From: Methylomarinum sp. Ch1-1 | GTDB taxonomy: Bacteria; Pseudomonadota; Gammaproteobacteria; Methylococcales; Methylomonadaceae | Length of the DNA stretch: 64,000 nt | Direction of reading: 5' to 3' | Assembly (NCBI RefSeq): GCF_030717995.2 | Contig: NZ_CP157743.1 | Coordinates: forward strand, 1,612,001-1,676,000 | Shown here: positions 46,332-55,552 of the stretch, piece after piece | Layout: each line of letters opens with the position of its first letter | Position numbering within the stretch: position 1 is the stretch's first letter | Translations under genes and position numbers: made by a program | Notes under the pieces: generated by a model | The model's input: only the letters and a program-made list of their open reading frames with translations | Database searches by the model: none | Told to the model about the DNA's origin: nothing

Positions 46332-46658
46332 TTAATGGCTGTTATCCCGTGACATTAATTCTCTGAGCATTTGTTTCTCTTCGTCGGTCAGTATATTGTG
46401 GTCTTTGAACGGTTGCGAGGGGGCTAATCTTCTGCGGCTTTTGAGACTGCGATTATTTGCTCTGCGGTCTTGCTGGCGTCTGTCATGTTGACGTCTGTCG
46501 TTGCAACGACGATCGTATTTCGGCCACAACAGGTTTTCCTGTTGAATTCTTCTGATCCATTCGGCGCTGCCGAATGGATATTCTACCGCTCGCCTTTCTT
46601 TAATGCGTCGTTCATGCTGGCGTCTGCTGGAATGTTGTCTGGAATCATCTGAGCTCAT
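46332..46658 (-). CDS. arginine-rich RRxxxRR-repeat small protein
   Basis: A 108-aa protein from ATG 46658; a frame extending to 46715 adds a hydrophobic, unlikely N-terminus. Two clusters repeat an RRxxxRRxxxR pattern: SRRQHERRIKERRA (about residues 11-24) and DRRCNDRRQHDRRQQDRRANNRS (about 49-71), separated by a FGSAEWIRRIQQENLLWPKYD segment. The C-terminus (LTDEEKQMLRELMSRDN) is helical. The charge suggests nucleic-acid or acidic-partner binding. No function known to me. Convergent with and touching the coiled-coil gene. Confidence 0.5.
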   Translation of the reverse strand: MSSDDSRQHSSRRQHERRIKERRAVEYPFGSAEWIRRIQQENLLWPKYDRRCNDRRQHDRRQQDRRANNRSLKSRRRLAPSQPFKDHNILTDEEKQMLRELMSRDNSH

Positions 46659-46759
46659 GACGTTAACAGGCCAAACAAAGAGGAAATGGTTAACAGTGTA
46701 GTCGATTTCTGTCAAGGTGTAATGTATTAGTAGGCTGTCGTCTCAGGAAGTTCCTAATG

Positions 46760-46972
46760 AACTTATAAAAATCTCAGTTCGGGGTAAAAGAATCGTATAT
46801 TGCAAAGGGGTAAGACAGTATCAGGTCACTCTGGAAGAAGTGTGCGCCCAGCACCTAAATTCCATAGGCTAATGGCTGCGATAAATCATCTTCGTTTATT
46901 TAGTGCTGGGTGAGCGGCGTCTTCTGGAAGAGCTGCCTGATACAGGCTGGTTGCTTAACTCGAACTCAGGTT
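46760..46972. repeat. repeat 'C' copy 2 with element B inside
   Basis: The left arm (TCAGTTCGGGGTAAAAG...GTAAGACAGTATCAGGTCAC) and right arm (GCTGCCTGATACAGGC...TTAACTCGAACTCAGG) are inverted and match copy 1 at 36100-36236. Element B subtype 1 (46847-46913, inverse to 17924) splits the centre between GTGTGCGC and GCGGCGTCTTC. The right end reaches the putA stop codon (46971-46973). The intergenic space 46659-46970 is otherwise empty. Confidence 0.7.
46847..46913. repeat. element 'B', subtype 1, inverse orientation
   Basis: CCCAGCACCTAAATTCC and TTTATTTAGTGCTGGGTGA bound a centre essentially identical, in reverse, to 17937-17981. Nested in repeat C copy 2. Confidence 0.8.
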
Positions 46973-49900
46973 ATAAAAGTTGACGGGATAATAAGGCGAC
47001 ATTTCCGCCTATGGCGGTGCTATTGACGGTGAGGGTTTGTTCCACTGAAAAGCGCTGTAAATAGGAGGGGCCTCCCGCTTTAGGACCGGTGCCGGACAGC
47101 CCCATGCCGCCGAACGGTTGGACGCCGACCACGGCGCCAATCATGTTGCGATTGACATAGACATTGCCGACTTTGACCTGTCGGTGTATGCGGTCGATGG
47201 TTTGTTGAATACGGCTTTGTATGCCTAAGGTCAGGCCGTAACCGCAGCGGTTAACACCCTCGATGACTTGTTGCAATTCCCCTTCACGGTAACGAATGAC
47301 ATGCAGTATCGGACCGAAAATTTCTTCTTCTAGCTGATTCAGTGATGTCAATTCGATCAGCGTCGGCGGGAAAAAGCTGCCTGCTGCACAGCAGGCAGGC
47401 AGATTTATTTGATAGAGCACTTCAGCATCTTCTCGTCGAGCTCGGACATGTTTTTCGAGGCGGTCGACCGCCTGTTGATCGATGACCGGGCCGATGTCGA
47501 CTGCATAATCATTCGGGTCGCCGATCACCAGCTGTTTCATCGCGCCGGTCAACATCGCGATGACCTTATCGGCGATATCCTGTTGCAAATAGAGCACTCT
47601 TAAAGCGGAGCAGCGTTGACCGGCGCTGTTGAATGCCGAGACGATGGCGTCCTGAACAAGCTGTTCGCAGTGTGCGGAGCTGTCGGCAATCATGACATTC
47701 TGGCCGCCGGTTTCGGCGATCAGCGCTACGATGGCGGGAAGGGAGGACAATTGCCGGTTGATTAAGTTAGCGGTGGCGGTGGAACCGGTGAAAGCGACTC
47801 CGGCAATACGTGGATCGCTTAACAGGATTTTGCCGATCGTTGCGCCTTCGCCAGGCAGGAATTGCAAAACCTGGGTAGGGATGCCGGCTTGATGCAGCAA
47901 TTGGATGCAAAACATCGCCGTCAATGATGTTTGCTGGGCGGGCTTGGCGATCACGGTATTGCCGGCCGCCAACGCGGCGCTGATTTGACCGACGAAGATG
48001 GCGATCGGGAAATTCCAGGGGCTGATGCAGGCAAACACGCCGCGGCCGTAATGCAGTAATCGATTCTGTTCACCGGCAGGACCGGGCAAGAGGATTGGTT
48101 GGCCGAAGGTATCCTCTGCGATGGCGGCATAATAGCGACAAAAATCGACCGCTTCACGCACTTCGTTGAGTGCATCTTTAACACTTCGGCCGCCTTCGCG
48201 TATGCATAGCGAGGCCAGTTCCATATGGTGATTTTCCAGCAGTTCGGCGGCTTGTTGCAGATAGAGTGCGCGCTTCTTCACCGGGCAAAGTCGCCATTCG
48301 CCGTAGGCGGCGGCCGCCGAATCGAGAGCCGCCTGTATCGCGGAATGATCCGCCATGGTCACTTCTCCCAGTCTGGTTTTCCGGTTCGCCGGGCTATAAC
48401 TGACATATTTGACGCCGGATTGCGCTTGGCCGTTGATCAGTGGCGCGGCCTGCCAGCGGTGCTGGGCCAGCATCTCCAGTTCCTGTTGTAGGGATTGCAA
48501 TTGCAATGGATCGGCTAGGTTCAGGCCGGCCGAATTCTGGCGTTGTTTGCCGAACAGGTCGCGGGGTAAAACGACAGCCGGCTTTTTCGCCGCTTGTGAC
48601 CGATAAACCGTTACCGGGTCTTGGATCAACGTTTTGATTGCTGTGTTCGGATTTTCAAGCTGATTGATAAACGAGGTATTGGCGCCGTTTTCCAGCAGTC
48701 TTCTGACCAGATAAGGCAAGAGATCCCGATAGTCGCCGACCGGTGCATAGACGCGACAGTAAGGCGGCTGCCCTTTGCTGTCGAATAACTGTTGATACAA
48801 ACGCTGCCCCATGCCCTGCAGGCGTTGGAATTCGAATTCGGTATTGCCTGCCAGTTGACTAATGGCGTAAACCGTGTGGGCGTTATGGGTGGCGAACTGG
48901 GAGTAAAATGCATGAGGGTTGGCCAGCATCAGTTCTGCGCAAGCCAGGTAAGAAATGTCGGTAGCCGATTTATGAGTAAAAACGGGGTAATCGCTCAAGC
49001 CGTTTTCCTGGGCGCGTTTGATCTCGCTGTCCCAATAGGCGCCTTTAACCAGTCTTAGCGGGATGCGTCTTTGTTTCGATTCGGCCAGCGCCGCCAGCCA
49101 GCATATCAGGGCATAGGCTCTTTTTTGATAAGCCTGAACCGCCAGGCCTAAACCCTGCCAGCCTTGCAGCTCGTCATGGCCGAACAGCGCCTGAAAAATC
49201 GTCAGCGACATATCCAGTCGTTCCGATTCTTCCGCATCGATCGTGATGCTAATATTCGCATCACGGGCTAGCCGGGCCAGTTCGAACAGTTTGTCGATCA
49301 GCTGTCGTTCCGCTTTTCGGTGCTGCAAAGGCTCGTAGCGCGGATAAAGCGCCGATAATTTAATCGATATGCCTGGATTACCGATGATGTCGTCGTGTTC
49401 GGACTGGCTCGCTAATGCGCTGATGGCCTTCAGATAAGCCTGAAAATAACGTTCCGCATCGGTTTCGGTCAAGGCCGCTTCGCCAAGCATATCGAACGAA
49501 TAGCGATAATGATCGTCGGTCTGCTGTAAGGCGGTTTCGATATCTTCGGCGATGACAAACTGATGGGCCATCAGTTGCATGGCATGTTTGAGCGCCGAGC
49601 GGATCAGCGGCGCCCCCAGGCGAGACAGCATTCGTTCATAGACTTTGCCGGGGTTGCGCAAATGTTGTTCGAGGGCGCCGGCCAGTTGCAAGGCATGGTT
49701 GGAAAGGCTGATGAGCAAAGAGTGATCGCCTTGATTCCGCCACAAATGGGAGCTTAATTTATCCTGTAATAACAAGTCCTGGGTTTTGCGGTCGGGTATG
49801 CGTAATAGCGCCTCGGCAATACTCATCAGCACGAGGCCTTCGGCCGAATCGAGACGGTATTCGTGTAAAAAGGCTGCAATCAGCGATTGGTCTTCTTTGT

Positions 49901-50060
49901 TGCCGCGAATGGCTGCAATCAGTTTACCGGCGGCGCTTTCGACTTCGTGGGGACGGTAACGTGAAAGCCTGGCGCATAAACGAGCGACAGCAGCCTCTTC
50001 ATCGTCGAGATAATGCTGATGGATGGCTAGGCGCAATGCCGAGAGTTCGTCGTTTGGCAT
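46971..50060 (-). CDS. putA: bifunctional proline dehydrogenase / L-glutamate-gamma-semialdehyde dehydrogenase
   Basis: A 1029-aa enzyme oxidising proline to glutamate. Residues about 120-450 form the FAD-dependent PRODH barrel (GISIKLSALYPRYE, ITIDAEESERLDMSL, RLVKGAYWDSEIKRAQENG, TSFINQLEN). Residues about 500-1010 form the NAD+-dependent aldehyde dehydrogenase (ISPWNFPIAIFVGQISAALAAGNTVIAKPAQQT, GVAFTGSTATANLI, AETGGQNVMIADSSA, SAFNSAGQRCSALRV with the catalytic Cys). The ~1000-aa size indicates the short type, lacking the ribbon-helix-helix DNA-binding domain, so it is not expected to autorepress. Monocistronic. Repeat C lies directly after its stop. Confidence 0.93.
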   Translation of the reverse strand: MPNDELSALRLAIHQHYLDDEEAAVARLCARLSRYRPHEVESAAGKLIAAIRGNKEDQSLIAAFLHEYRLDSAEGLVLMSIAEALLRIPDRKTQDLLLQDKLSSHLWRNQGDHSLLISLSNHALQLAGALEQHLRNPGKVYERMLSRLGAPLIRSALKHAMQLMAHQFVIAEDIETALQQTDDHYRYSFDMLGEAALTETDAERYFQAYLKAISALASQSEHDDIIGNPGISIKLSALYPRYEPLQHRKAERQLIDKLFELARLARDANISITIDAEESERLDMSLTIFQALFGHDELQGWQGLGLAVQAYQKRAYALICWLAALAESKQRRIPLRLVKGAYWDSEIKRAQENGLSDYPVFTHKSATDISYLACAELMLANPHAFYSQFATHNAHTVYAISQLAGNTEFEFQRLQGMGQRLYQQLFDSKGQPPYCRVYAPVGDYRDLLPYLVRRLLENGANTSFINQLENPNTAIKTLIQDPVTVYRSQAAKKPAVVLPRDLFGKQRQNSAGLNLADPLQLQSLQQELEMLAQHRWQAAPLINGQAQSGVKYVSYSPANRKTRLGEVTMADHSAIQAALDSAAAAYGEWRLCPVKKRALYLQQAAELLENHHMELASLCIREGGRSVKDALNEVREAVDFCRYYAAIAEDTFGQPILLPGPAGEQNRLLHYGRGVFACISPWNFPIAIFVGQISAALAAGNTVIAKPAQQTSLTAMFCIQLLHQAGIPTQVLQFLPGEGATIGKILLSDPRIAGVAFTGSTATANLINRQLSSLPAIVALIAETGGQNVMIADSSAHCEQLVQDAIVSAFNSAGQRCSALRVLYLQQDIADKVIAMLTGAMKQLVIGDPNDYAVDIGPVIDQQAVDRLEKHVRARREDAEVLYQINLPACCAAGSFFPPTLIELTSLNQLEEEIFGPILHVIRYREGELQQVIEGVNRCGYGLTLGIQSRIQQTIDRIHRQVKVGNVYVNRNMIGAVVGVQPFGGMGLSGTGPKAGGPSYLQRFSVEQTLTVNSTAIGGNVALLSRQLL

Positions 50061-50262
50061 GATTTCCCTCCTTATCGATAGGACCGGGAAAACGCTGAAA
50101 GTTTCGAACTGCCATCAATGCGGCGTCAAGTGAGGCTATTTCCAGAATAAGGCAGGCATCCGGCACCGGCACACAAACAAATCGCTTTGTAGGCTTGCAA
50201 AATATAGGCGCCGGGCGCATCATCGAAATCAGTCTTTATCCAAAAAAGCAGGAGGTTTCGTC

Positions 50263-50934
50263 ATGACTGGTCCAGCCTCGCCGGCGGTTAATGCATGCCG
50301 GCATGCCGCGCAATACTTCATCACGATGTTGATGATACTGGTGTTAGGTAAACTGATTACCTGGGTGCCGGTTATGCAGCGCTTGCAAGTCCTCGATACC
50401 TTCACTGCCGCCGACGTTGTTTGGTTTGTCGCCAAGGCCGCCGCGTTGTTGGTATTTTATTTGTTTGCCCGCTATTCGATTAAGGCCGTCCCAAACAGTG
50501 GCGGGATGCTGTCTTTTGTCAAAGGCATTGCCGAACCGTTGACGGTCTTGGTGATCGTGATCATCGGACAGGCATTGCTCTGGCAATTGCTGGGCCCATT
50601 TGTCGATGCCGACGGCAGGACGTTTTACTACAGCGCCGCCATCGTTTTGATCTTGGCAATCAGTGTCTGGCTGATATTAAGCGCTTATCGCGATGCACTG
50701 TATTTAGTCGATTCGACAAAGAAAGTGAGCGGCTTTTTGTCGCGCTTTGTCCCGAATCAACGTGTCATCTGCAATCAATGCGATGCGGAGATTGACGCCA
50801 ATGCCAATTATTGTAGTCAATGCGGTCATAAAATAGCGGAATCGTCCCATTGTTCCGAATGTGGCGGCGTTTTGACGGCGACGCAGCCATTCTGTCCGCA
50901 TTGCGGCGCCGAGGTTAATTGGGATGAAAAATAA
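50263..50934 (+). CDS. membrane protein with two C-terminal zinc ribbons
   Basis: A 223-aa protein with four predicted membrane helices (about residues 15-35, 48-68, 90-112, 120-142). The cytoplasmic tail carries two double-Cys zinc-ribbon units: CNQCDAEIDANANYCSQCGH (about 170-189) and CSECGGVLTATQPFCPHCGA (about 197-216). Zinc-ribbon tails of this kind usually mediate protein or nucleic-acid contacts. No further function can be assigned. AGGAGG at about 50250 lies upstream of ATG 50263. It is divergent from putA and followed by a strong hairpin at 50941-50971. Confidence 0.7.
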   Translation: MTGPASPAVNACRHAAQYFITMLMILVLGKLITWVPVMQRLQVLDTFTAADVVWFVAKAAALLVFYLFARYSIKAVPNSGGMLSFVKGIAEPLTVLVIVIIGQALLWQLLGPFVDADGRTFYYSAAIVLILAISVWLILSAYRDALYLVDSTKKVSGFLSRFVPNQRVICNQCDAEIDANANYCSQCGHKIAESSHCSECGGVLTATQPFCPHCGAEVNWDEK

Positions 50935-50940
50935 GTGATT

Positions 50941-50971
50941 CTCGGTCGGCATGTTTGCAATGCCGACCGAG
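50941..50971. terminator. hairpin between convergent genes
   Basis: CTCGGTCGGCAT-GTTTGCA-ATGCCGACCGAG is a perfect 12-bp stem located seven bases after the zinc-ribbon gene stop and 41 bp from the stop of the convergent small gene. No T-run follows, so it may protect transcript ends rather than terminate by itself. Confidence 0.65.
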
Positions 50972-51012
50972 ACAGGCATGATGCTCGCTCGGGAGTTTGT
51001 GGGGTGTAAGGC

Positions 51013-51207
51013 TTAGGCGTAGAAGTTTCTGACAAACGATCTGATAAACAAGTTTGCCGGTTGCGATTGTTGTTCACTAAAGCGGTCGAACAAATCCACT
51101 CCTTCAAAAGTGGAGAGAAACGCATAGGCCCCATAGCCGGTCACGGATAAAAACTCCTCATTGAGCATGTCGATAAAATTCATCCGTTCGATAGCTAGTT
51201 TATTCAT
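51013..51207 (-). CDS. 64-aa hypothetical protein
   Basis: It has a strong AGGAGGA ribbosome-binding site spaced about seven bases upstream of ATG 51207, supporting a real gene. The protein (MNKLAIERMNFIDMLNEEFL...FIRSFVRNFYA) is acidic in the centre and aromatic-rich, with no signal peptide or Cys residues. It matches no family known to me. It is isolated, 106 bp from MITE A copy 5 side flank sequence and convergent with the zinc-ribbon gene. Confidence 0.5.
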   Translation of the reverse strand: MNKLAIERMNFIDMLNEEFLSVTGYGAYAFLSTFEGVDLFDRFSEQQSQPANLFIRSFVRNFYA

Positions 51208-51420
51208 GACTAAATCCTCCTTATTGATTGCTGATGAATAAAAGAATAATGATTTTGCGCAAGCATACTGCGAACTAATCGTGAAAACGTCATTAATGGC
51301 TCTGTTTAACCGGGTAAATAAGTTGATTTGTGATCCATTCGGCTTTTATAAAGCATTAATATGTCAGTGGTATGACAACGGCTAAAAAAACAATTGAATC
51401 CAAACACCATCATAAGCGGG

Positions 51421-51530
51421 CAGCAATTCCCACTTTGGCGTTCAAAAAGGGCATGGGGGTGAACGGCGCTCCTCGACAGACACACCCCATGCCCTAAACC
51501 CCGCAAAAATACTCAAACTGGGAATTGCTG
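51421..51530. mobile_element. MITE 'A' copy 5 (110 bp), internally deleted
   Basis: The ends CAGCAATTCCCA and TGGGAATTGCTG are perfect. A perfect 9-bp duplication ATAAGCGGG flanks it at 51412-51420 and 51531-51539. It is inverted relative to other copies and lacks the central CCCATCC...GCAGC part, joining GGGCATGGGG directly to TGAACGGCGCTCCTC. The TGAA at the joint may be a trace of element B's end. Confidence 0.9.
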
Positions 51531-51581
51531 ATAAGCGGGGGTTAAGGCCGGCTTATGACGGTTTATCGATAACCTGGTTAA

Positions 51582-52364
51582 TCAGCCCGCTGCTAAACCG
51601 GCAATGTTATAGCCGCAATCGACATAGGTGATTTCGCCGGTCACGCCCGAGGCTAAGTCGGAACATAGGAAGGCGGCGACATTGCCGACTTCCTCGATCG
51701 TGACATTACGTTTTAACGGCGAGGTGTCGGAGGCTTTGCTCAGCATCGATTTAAAATTGTTAATGCCGGAAGCCGCCAGCGTTCTGATCGGTCCGGCCGA
51801 GACCGCATTGACACGCGTGCCTTCCGTTCCCAGCGCTGCGGCCATGTAGCGGACATTGGCTTCCAGGCTGGCTTTGGCGACGCCCATGACATTGTAGTTG
51901 GGGATCGCCCTTTCCGCGCCCAGATAGCTGAGCGTCAACAATGAGCCGTTGCGGCCTTTCATCATTTCGCGGCCGGCCTTGGCCAGCGCGGTGAAACTGT
52001 AAGAGCTGATGTCGTGGGCAGTGGCGAAATTTTCCCGCGTCGTGGCGTCAACGTAATCGCCTTCCAGCGCATCACGCGGCGCGAAAGCTACGGAATGAAC
52101 GATGCAGTCCAGGCCGTCCCAGTGTTTGCCCAATTCGGTGAAGACATTGGCAATTTGCTCATCACTGCTGACGTCCAATTCGACGGTGATATTGGAGCCG
52201 CATTCCGCGGCCATGCTTTCGACCCGGCTTTGCAGCTTGTCATTTTGGAAGGTAAAGGCCAGTTCAGCGCCTTCACGATGCATGGCCTGAGCAATCCCCC
52301 AAGCGATGGAACGGTTGCTGGCCAGGCCAACAATCAAGACACGTTTGCCCTGCATAAAACCCAT
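51582..52364 (-). CDS. fabI: enoyl-[acyl-carrier-protein] reductase (NADH)
   Basis: A 260-aa short-chain-dehydrogenase-fold enzyme performing the last reduction in each round of type II fatty-acid elongation. It contains the modified nucleotide motif [40 protein letters not shown] and [24 protein letters not shown]. The catalytic Tyr-x6-Lys lies in [20 protein letters not shown], followed by [20 protein letters not shown] 52364 is chosen because GGAG lies seven bases upstream; a longer frame to 52376 has no such site. It is the likely target class of triclosan. Divergent from the peptide transporter operon. Confidence 0.95.
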   Translation of the reverse strand: MGFMQGKRVLIVGLASNRSIAWGIAQAMHREGAELAFTFQNDKLQSRVESMAAECGSNITVELDVSSDEQIANVFTELGKHWDGLDCIVHSVAFAPRDALEGDYVDATTRENFATAHDISSYSFTALAKAGREMMKGRNGSLLTLSYLGAERAIPNYNVMGVAKASLEANVRYMAAALGTEGTRVNAVSAGPIRTLAASGINNFKSMLSKASDTSPLKRNVTIEEVGNVAAFLCSDLASGVTGEITYVDCGYNIAGLAAG

Positions 52365-52409
52365 TAGTATCTCCAATTGTATTTGTTGTTAGAATAGGCG
52401 CCAGTATCT

Positions 52410-54578
52410 ATGACCCTAATAATGATGTCCAGTATTTTGTCAGCAAAAATCAGTCGATGCCTTGTTTTCAGCGTGTTCGCCGCGTTGCTTGTAAGTTGCA
52501 ATGTTTCGCAGTTGAACAATCCCTATCAGGAAAGCGAAGACGGGCGGAACATCCTTTATTCGTCTTTTTCCGAGAGGCCGAAGCATCTCGATCCGGCCAA
52601 GGCCTACAGCGCCAATGAATACGCGTTTATCGCCCAGATTTACGAGCCGCCTTATCAATATCATTATCTGAAAAGGCCTTATCAGTTGGTGCCGTTGACG
52701 GCAGCGGACATGCCGCAAATCCGCTATTACGACCAGGGCGGCAAACAGCTGAAAGGTCGATTCGCCGATGACGATGTGGCCTACAGCGATTACCTGATTG
52801 AAATCAAACCCGGCATACGTTTTCAACCACATCCGCTGTTTAGCCGCGATGAAGGCGGTCGTTTTCTATATCATCATTTGAATGAACAGCAATTGTCCGG
52901 CATCGACGATTTGAGCGATTTTGAGATTCGCCAAAGCCGGGAGTTGACGGCGGAAGATTATGTTTATCAGATCAAACGCTTGGCGCATCCTAAGGTGCAG
53001 TCGCCGATTGCCGAAATCATGAAACACTATATCGTAGGCTTCGACGAATTTTCCCGCCAAGTCGCCGAGGTCCCCAAGACCGAGTTGAAAAACTATGCGA
53101 TCAGCGGTGTTCAAGCCGTTGGCCGTTATCAATATCGGGTCAGGATCAAAGGCAAATATCCTCAGTTTCGCTTCTGGCTGGCCATGCCTTTTTTTGCGCC
53201 GATGCCCTGGGAGGCAGACGCCTTTTACCAACAAGCCGGCTTGCAAGAAAAAAATATCACGCTGGATTGGTATCCGGTCGGCACCGGGCCTTATTTTTTG
53301 GAAGAGAATAATCCTAACCGGCGCATGGTATTGGCGAAAAATCCGTTGTTTCATGACGAGTTTTATCCCCATGAAGGAGAAGAAGGGGACAAGGAAAATG
53401 AGCTGTTAGTCGACGCCGGAAAAAAACTGCCGTTCATCGAGCGCGTGGTTTATATGCTGGAAAAGGAAACGATTCCCTATTGGAATAAGTTTCTGCAAGG
53501 CTATTACGACGCCTCGGGTATCGCGTCGGACAGTTTCGATCAGGCCGTGCAATTCACCGGTGAAGGCGATGCGCAATTGACGCCGATGATGGAAGAAAAA
53601 GGCATACAATTGCAAACCTCGGTCACCACCTCGATTTATTATTTGGGCTTCAATATGCTCGATACGGTGATCGGCGGCGAATCGGAACGGGCGCGCAAGC
53701 TGCGACGAGCTATTTCGATCGCGATCGATTATGAAGAATACATCGCTATTTTCATGAATGGTCGTGGCGTCGCCGCTCAGGGTCTGCTGCCACCGGGAAT
53801 TTATGGTTTTGAGGAAGGGAAGGCCGGCATGAACCCCTATGTTTACGACTGGGCAGGTGGCCAGGTGCAGCGCAAGAGCATTGAAGAAGCGCGGAAGCTG
53901 ATGACGGAGGCCGGCTATCCGCAGGGGATCGATCCGAAATCCGGTGAGGCCTTGACGTTGTATTTCGATATCACCTCGGTCAGCGTAGACGATCGACCGC
54001 GGATGAATTGGTTCAGGAAGCAGCTGGAGAAACTCGGCATCAAACTGATCATCCGGGCGACCGATTACAACCGTTTTCAACAAAAAATGCGTAGCGGCAG
54101 CGGCCAGCTTTTTTTGTGGGGGTGGAATGCCGATTATCCCGATCCGGAAAACTTCTTCTTTCTGCTGTATGGCCCGAACGGCAAGGTCAAGCATGGCGGG
54201 GAGAACGCGGCCAATTACCATAATCGAAAATTCGACAGTTTGTTCGAAAAAATGCGCAACATGGATGATGGCCCGGTACGCTATCGGATTATTCAGCAGA
54301 TGCAGGCTATTCTGCGCCGTGACGCCCCCTGGGTTTTCGGCTTGCATCCGAAGGATTTCAGCCTCTATCACAGCTGGTATAAAAACATTAAACCTAATTT
54401 GATGGCCAATAATAGTCTGAAATACACCCGCATAGACGCCAGCGAAAGACTGAAAAAACGCCGGCAATGGAATCGAGCGCAATTTTGGCCATTGATCGTA
54501 TTGGCTGCGCTGCTTTTAGTATTGGTCGTACCGGCGGTCCGAGCTTACCGCCGTCGCTTAAGGGAGAGTCTGCAATGA
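52410..54578 (+). CDS. peptide ABC transporter substrate-binding lipoprotein with C-terminal membrane helix
   Basis: A 722-aa protein of solute-binding family 5 (OppA/DppA/YejA-like). The N-terminus has a lipobox, FAALLVSC (Cys30). The body contains family features SFSERPKHLDPAKAYSANEYAFIAQIYEPP, GTGPYFLEENNPNRRMVLAKNPLFHDEFYP, RKLRRAISIAIDYEEYIAIF and LFLWGWNADYPDPENFFFLLYG. It ends with a hydrophobic helix (WPLIVLAALLLVLVVPAVRAYRRR, about residues 690-713), unusual for this family, so it may be anchored at both ends. The stop overlaps the next start (ATGA). Oligopeptides are the likely ligand class. Confidence 0.85.
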   Translation: MTLIMMSSILSAKISRCLVFSVFAALLVSCNVSQLNNPYQESEDGRNILYSSFSERPKHLDPAKAYSANEYAFIAQIYEPPYQYHYLKRPYQLVPLTAADMPQIRYYDQGGKQLKGRFADDDVAYSDYLIEIKPGIRFQPHPLFSRDEGGRFLYHHLNEQQLSGIDDLSDFEIRQSRELTAEDYVYQIKRLAHPKVQSPIAEIMKHYIVGFDEFSRQVAEVPKTELKNYAISGVQAVGRYQYRVRIKGKYPQFRFWLAMPFFAPMPWEADAFYQQAGLQEKNITLDWYPVGTGPYFLEENNPNRRMVLAKNPLFHDEFYPHEGEEGDKENELLVDAGKKLPFIERVVYMLEKETIPYWNKFLQGYYDASGIASDSFDQAVQFTGEGDAQLTPMMEEKGIQLQTSVTTSIYYLGFNMLDTVIGGESERARKLRRAISIAIDYEEYIAIFMNGRGVAAQGLLPPGIYGFEEGKAGMNPYVYDWAGGQVQRKSIEEARKLMTEAGYPQGIDPKSGEALTLYFDITSVSVDDRPRMNWFRKQLEKLGIKLIIRATDYNRFQQKMRSGSGQLFLWGWNADYPDPENFFFLLYGPNGKVKHGGENAANYHNRKFDSLFEKMRNMDDGPVRYRIIQQMQAILRRDAPWVFGLHPKDFSLYHSWYKNIKPNLMANNSLKYTRIDASERLKKRRQWNRAQFWPLIVLAALLLVLVVPAVRAYRRRLRESLQ

Positions 54579-55552
54579 TTCAATACATCATCCGTCGTAG
54601 TCTTTATGCATTGCCGCTACTGTTAGGGGTCAATATCCTGACCTTCGTATTGTTCTTTGTCGTCAACAGTCCCGACGATATGGCGCGCATGCAGTTGGGG
54701 CAGAAACACGTGACCGAACAGGCGATAGTCAACTGGAAGCGTCAGCATGGCTACGATAAACCGTTGTTATGGAATGCCGAGCAGAGCGGCGTCAAAAAGA
54801 TCAGCGAAACCATTTTTTATCGCAAATCGATCGGTTTGTTTTTGTTCGATTTCGGTACTTCCGACAGCGGTAGAAATATCGGCGCCGACATTAAACAGCG
54901 AATGTGGCCTAGCCTTGCCCTGGCATTGCCATCGCTGCTGGTGGGACTTTTGGTCAATATCACGGTGGCCTTGATGATGGTGCTGTTCCGCAATACGTAT
55001 CTGGAATTCGGCAGCATCGTGTTATGCGTGATCCTGATGTCCATTTCCTCGTTGTTTTATATTATCGGCGGCCAGTTTCTGATCGGCAAACTGCTGAAGT
55101 TGGTGCCGATTTCCGGTTACGACACAGGCTTAGAGGCGATCAAGTTTCTGGTGCTGCCGGTATTGATCAGCGTGGTCGCCGGCGTCGGCTCCGGCGCGCG
55201 TTGGTATCGTACGCTGTTTCTGGAGGAAGTGGAGAAGGATTATGTGCGTACGGCACGGGCTAAGGGCTTGAGCGAACCCCAGGTGCTGTTTAAGCATGTG
55301 TTGAAAAACGCGATGATTCCGATCCTGACCGGCGTGGTCGTCATCTTGCCGTTGTTGTTCATGGGCAGCTTGATCATGGAATCGTTTTTCAGCATTCCTG
55401 GGCTGGGCAGCTACACGATCGATGCGATCAACCGACAGGATTTCGCCATCGTCCGTTCGATGGTGTTTCTCGGTTCCGCCCTTTATATATTCGGTTTGTT
55501 GTTGACCGATATCTCTTATACCCTTGTCGACCCGAGAGTCAGGTTGTCGTGA
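54575..55552 (+). CDS. ABC transporter permease (YejB/OppB type)
   Basis: A 325-aa inner-membrane protein starting at ATG 54575, overlapping the lipoprotein stop by four bases. It has about six membrane helices and the binding-protein-dependent permease loop EEVEKDYVRTARAKGLSEPQVLFKHVLKNAMIPILT (EAA motif contacting the ATPase). It opens with MIQYIIRRSLYALPLLLGVNILTF, typical of OppB/DppB/YejB. It forms the translocation channel with the next permease. The stop overlaps the next start region (GTGATG). Confidence 0.9.
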   Translation: MIQYIIRRSLYALPLLLGVNILTFVLFFVVNSPDDMARMQLGQKHVTEQAIVNWKRQHGYDKPLLWNAEQSGVKKISETIFYRKSIGLFLFDFGTSDSGRNIGADIKQRMWPSLALALPSLLVGLLVNITVALMMVLFRNTYLEFGSIVLCVILMSISSLFYIIGGQFLIGKLLKLVPISGYDTGLEAIKFLVLPVLISVVAGVGSGARWYRTLFLEEVEKDYVRTARAKGLSEPQVLFKHVLKNAMIPILTGVVVILPLLFMGSLIMESFFSIPGLGSYTIDAINRQDFAIVRSMVFLGSALYIFGLLLTDISYTLVDPRVRLS

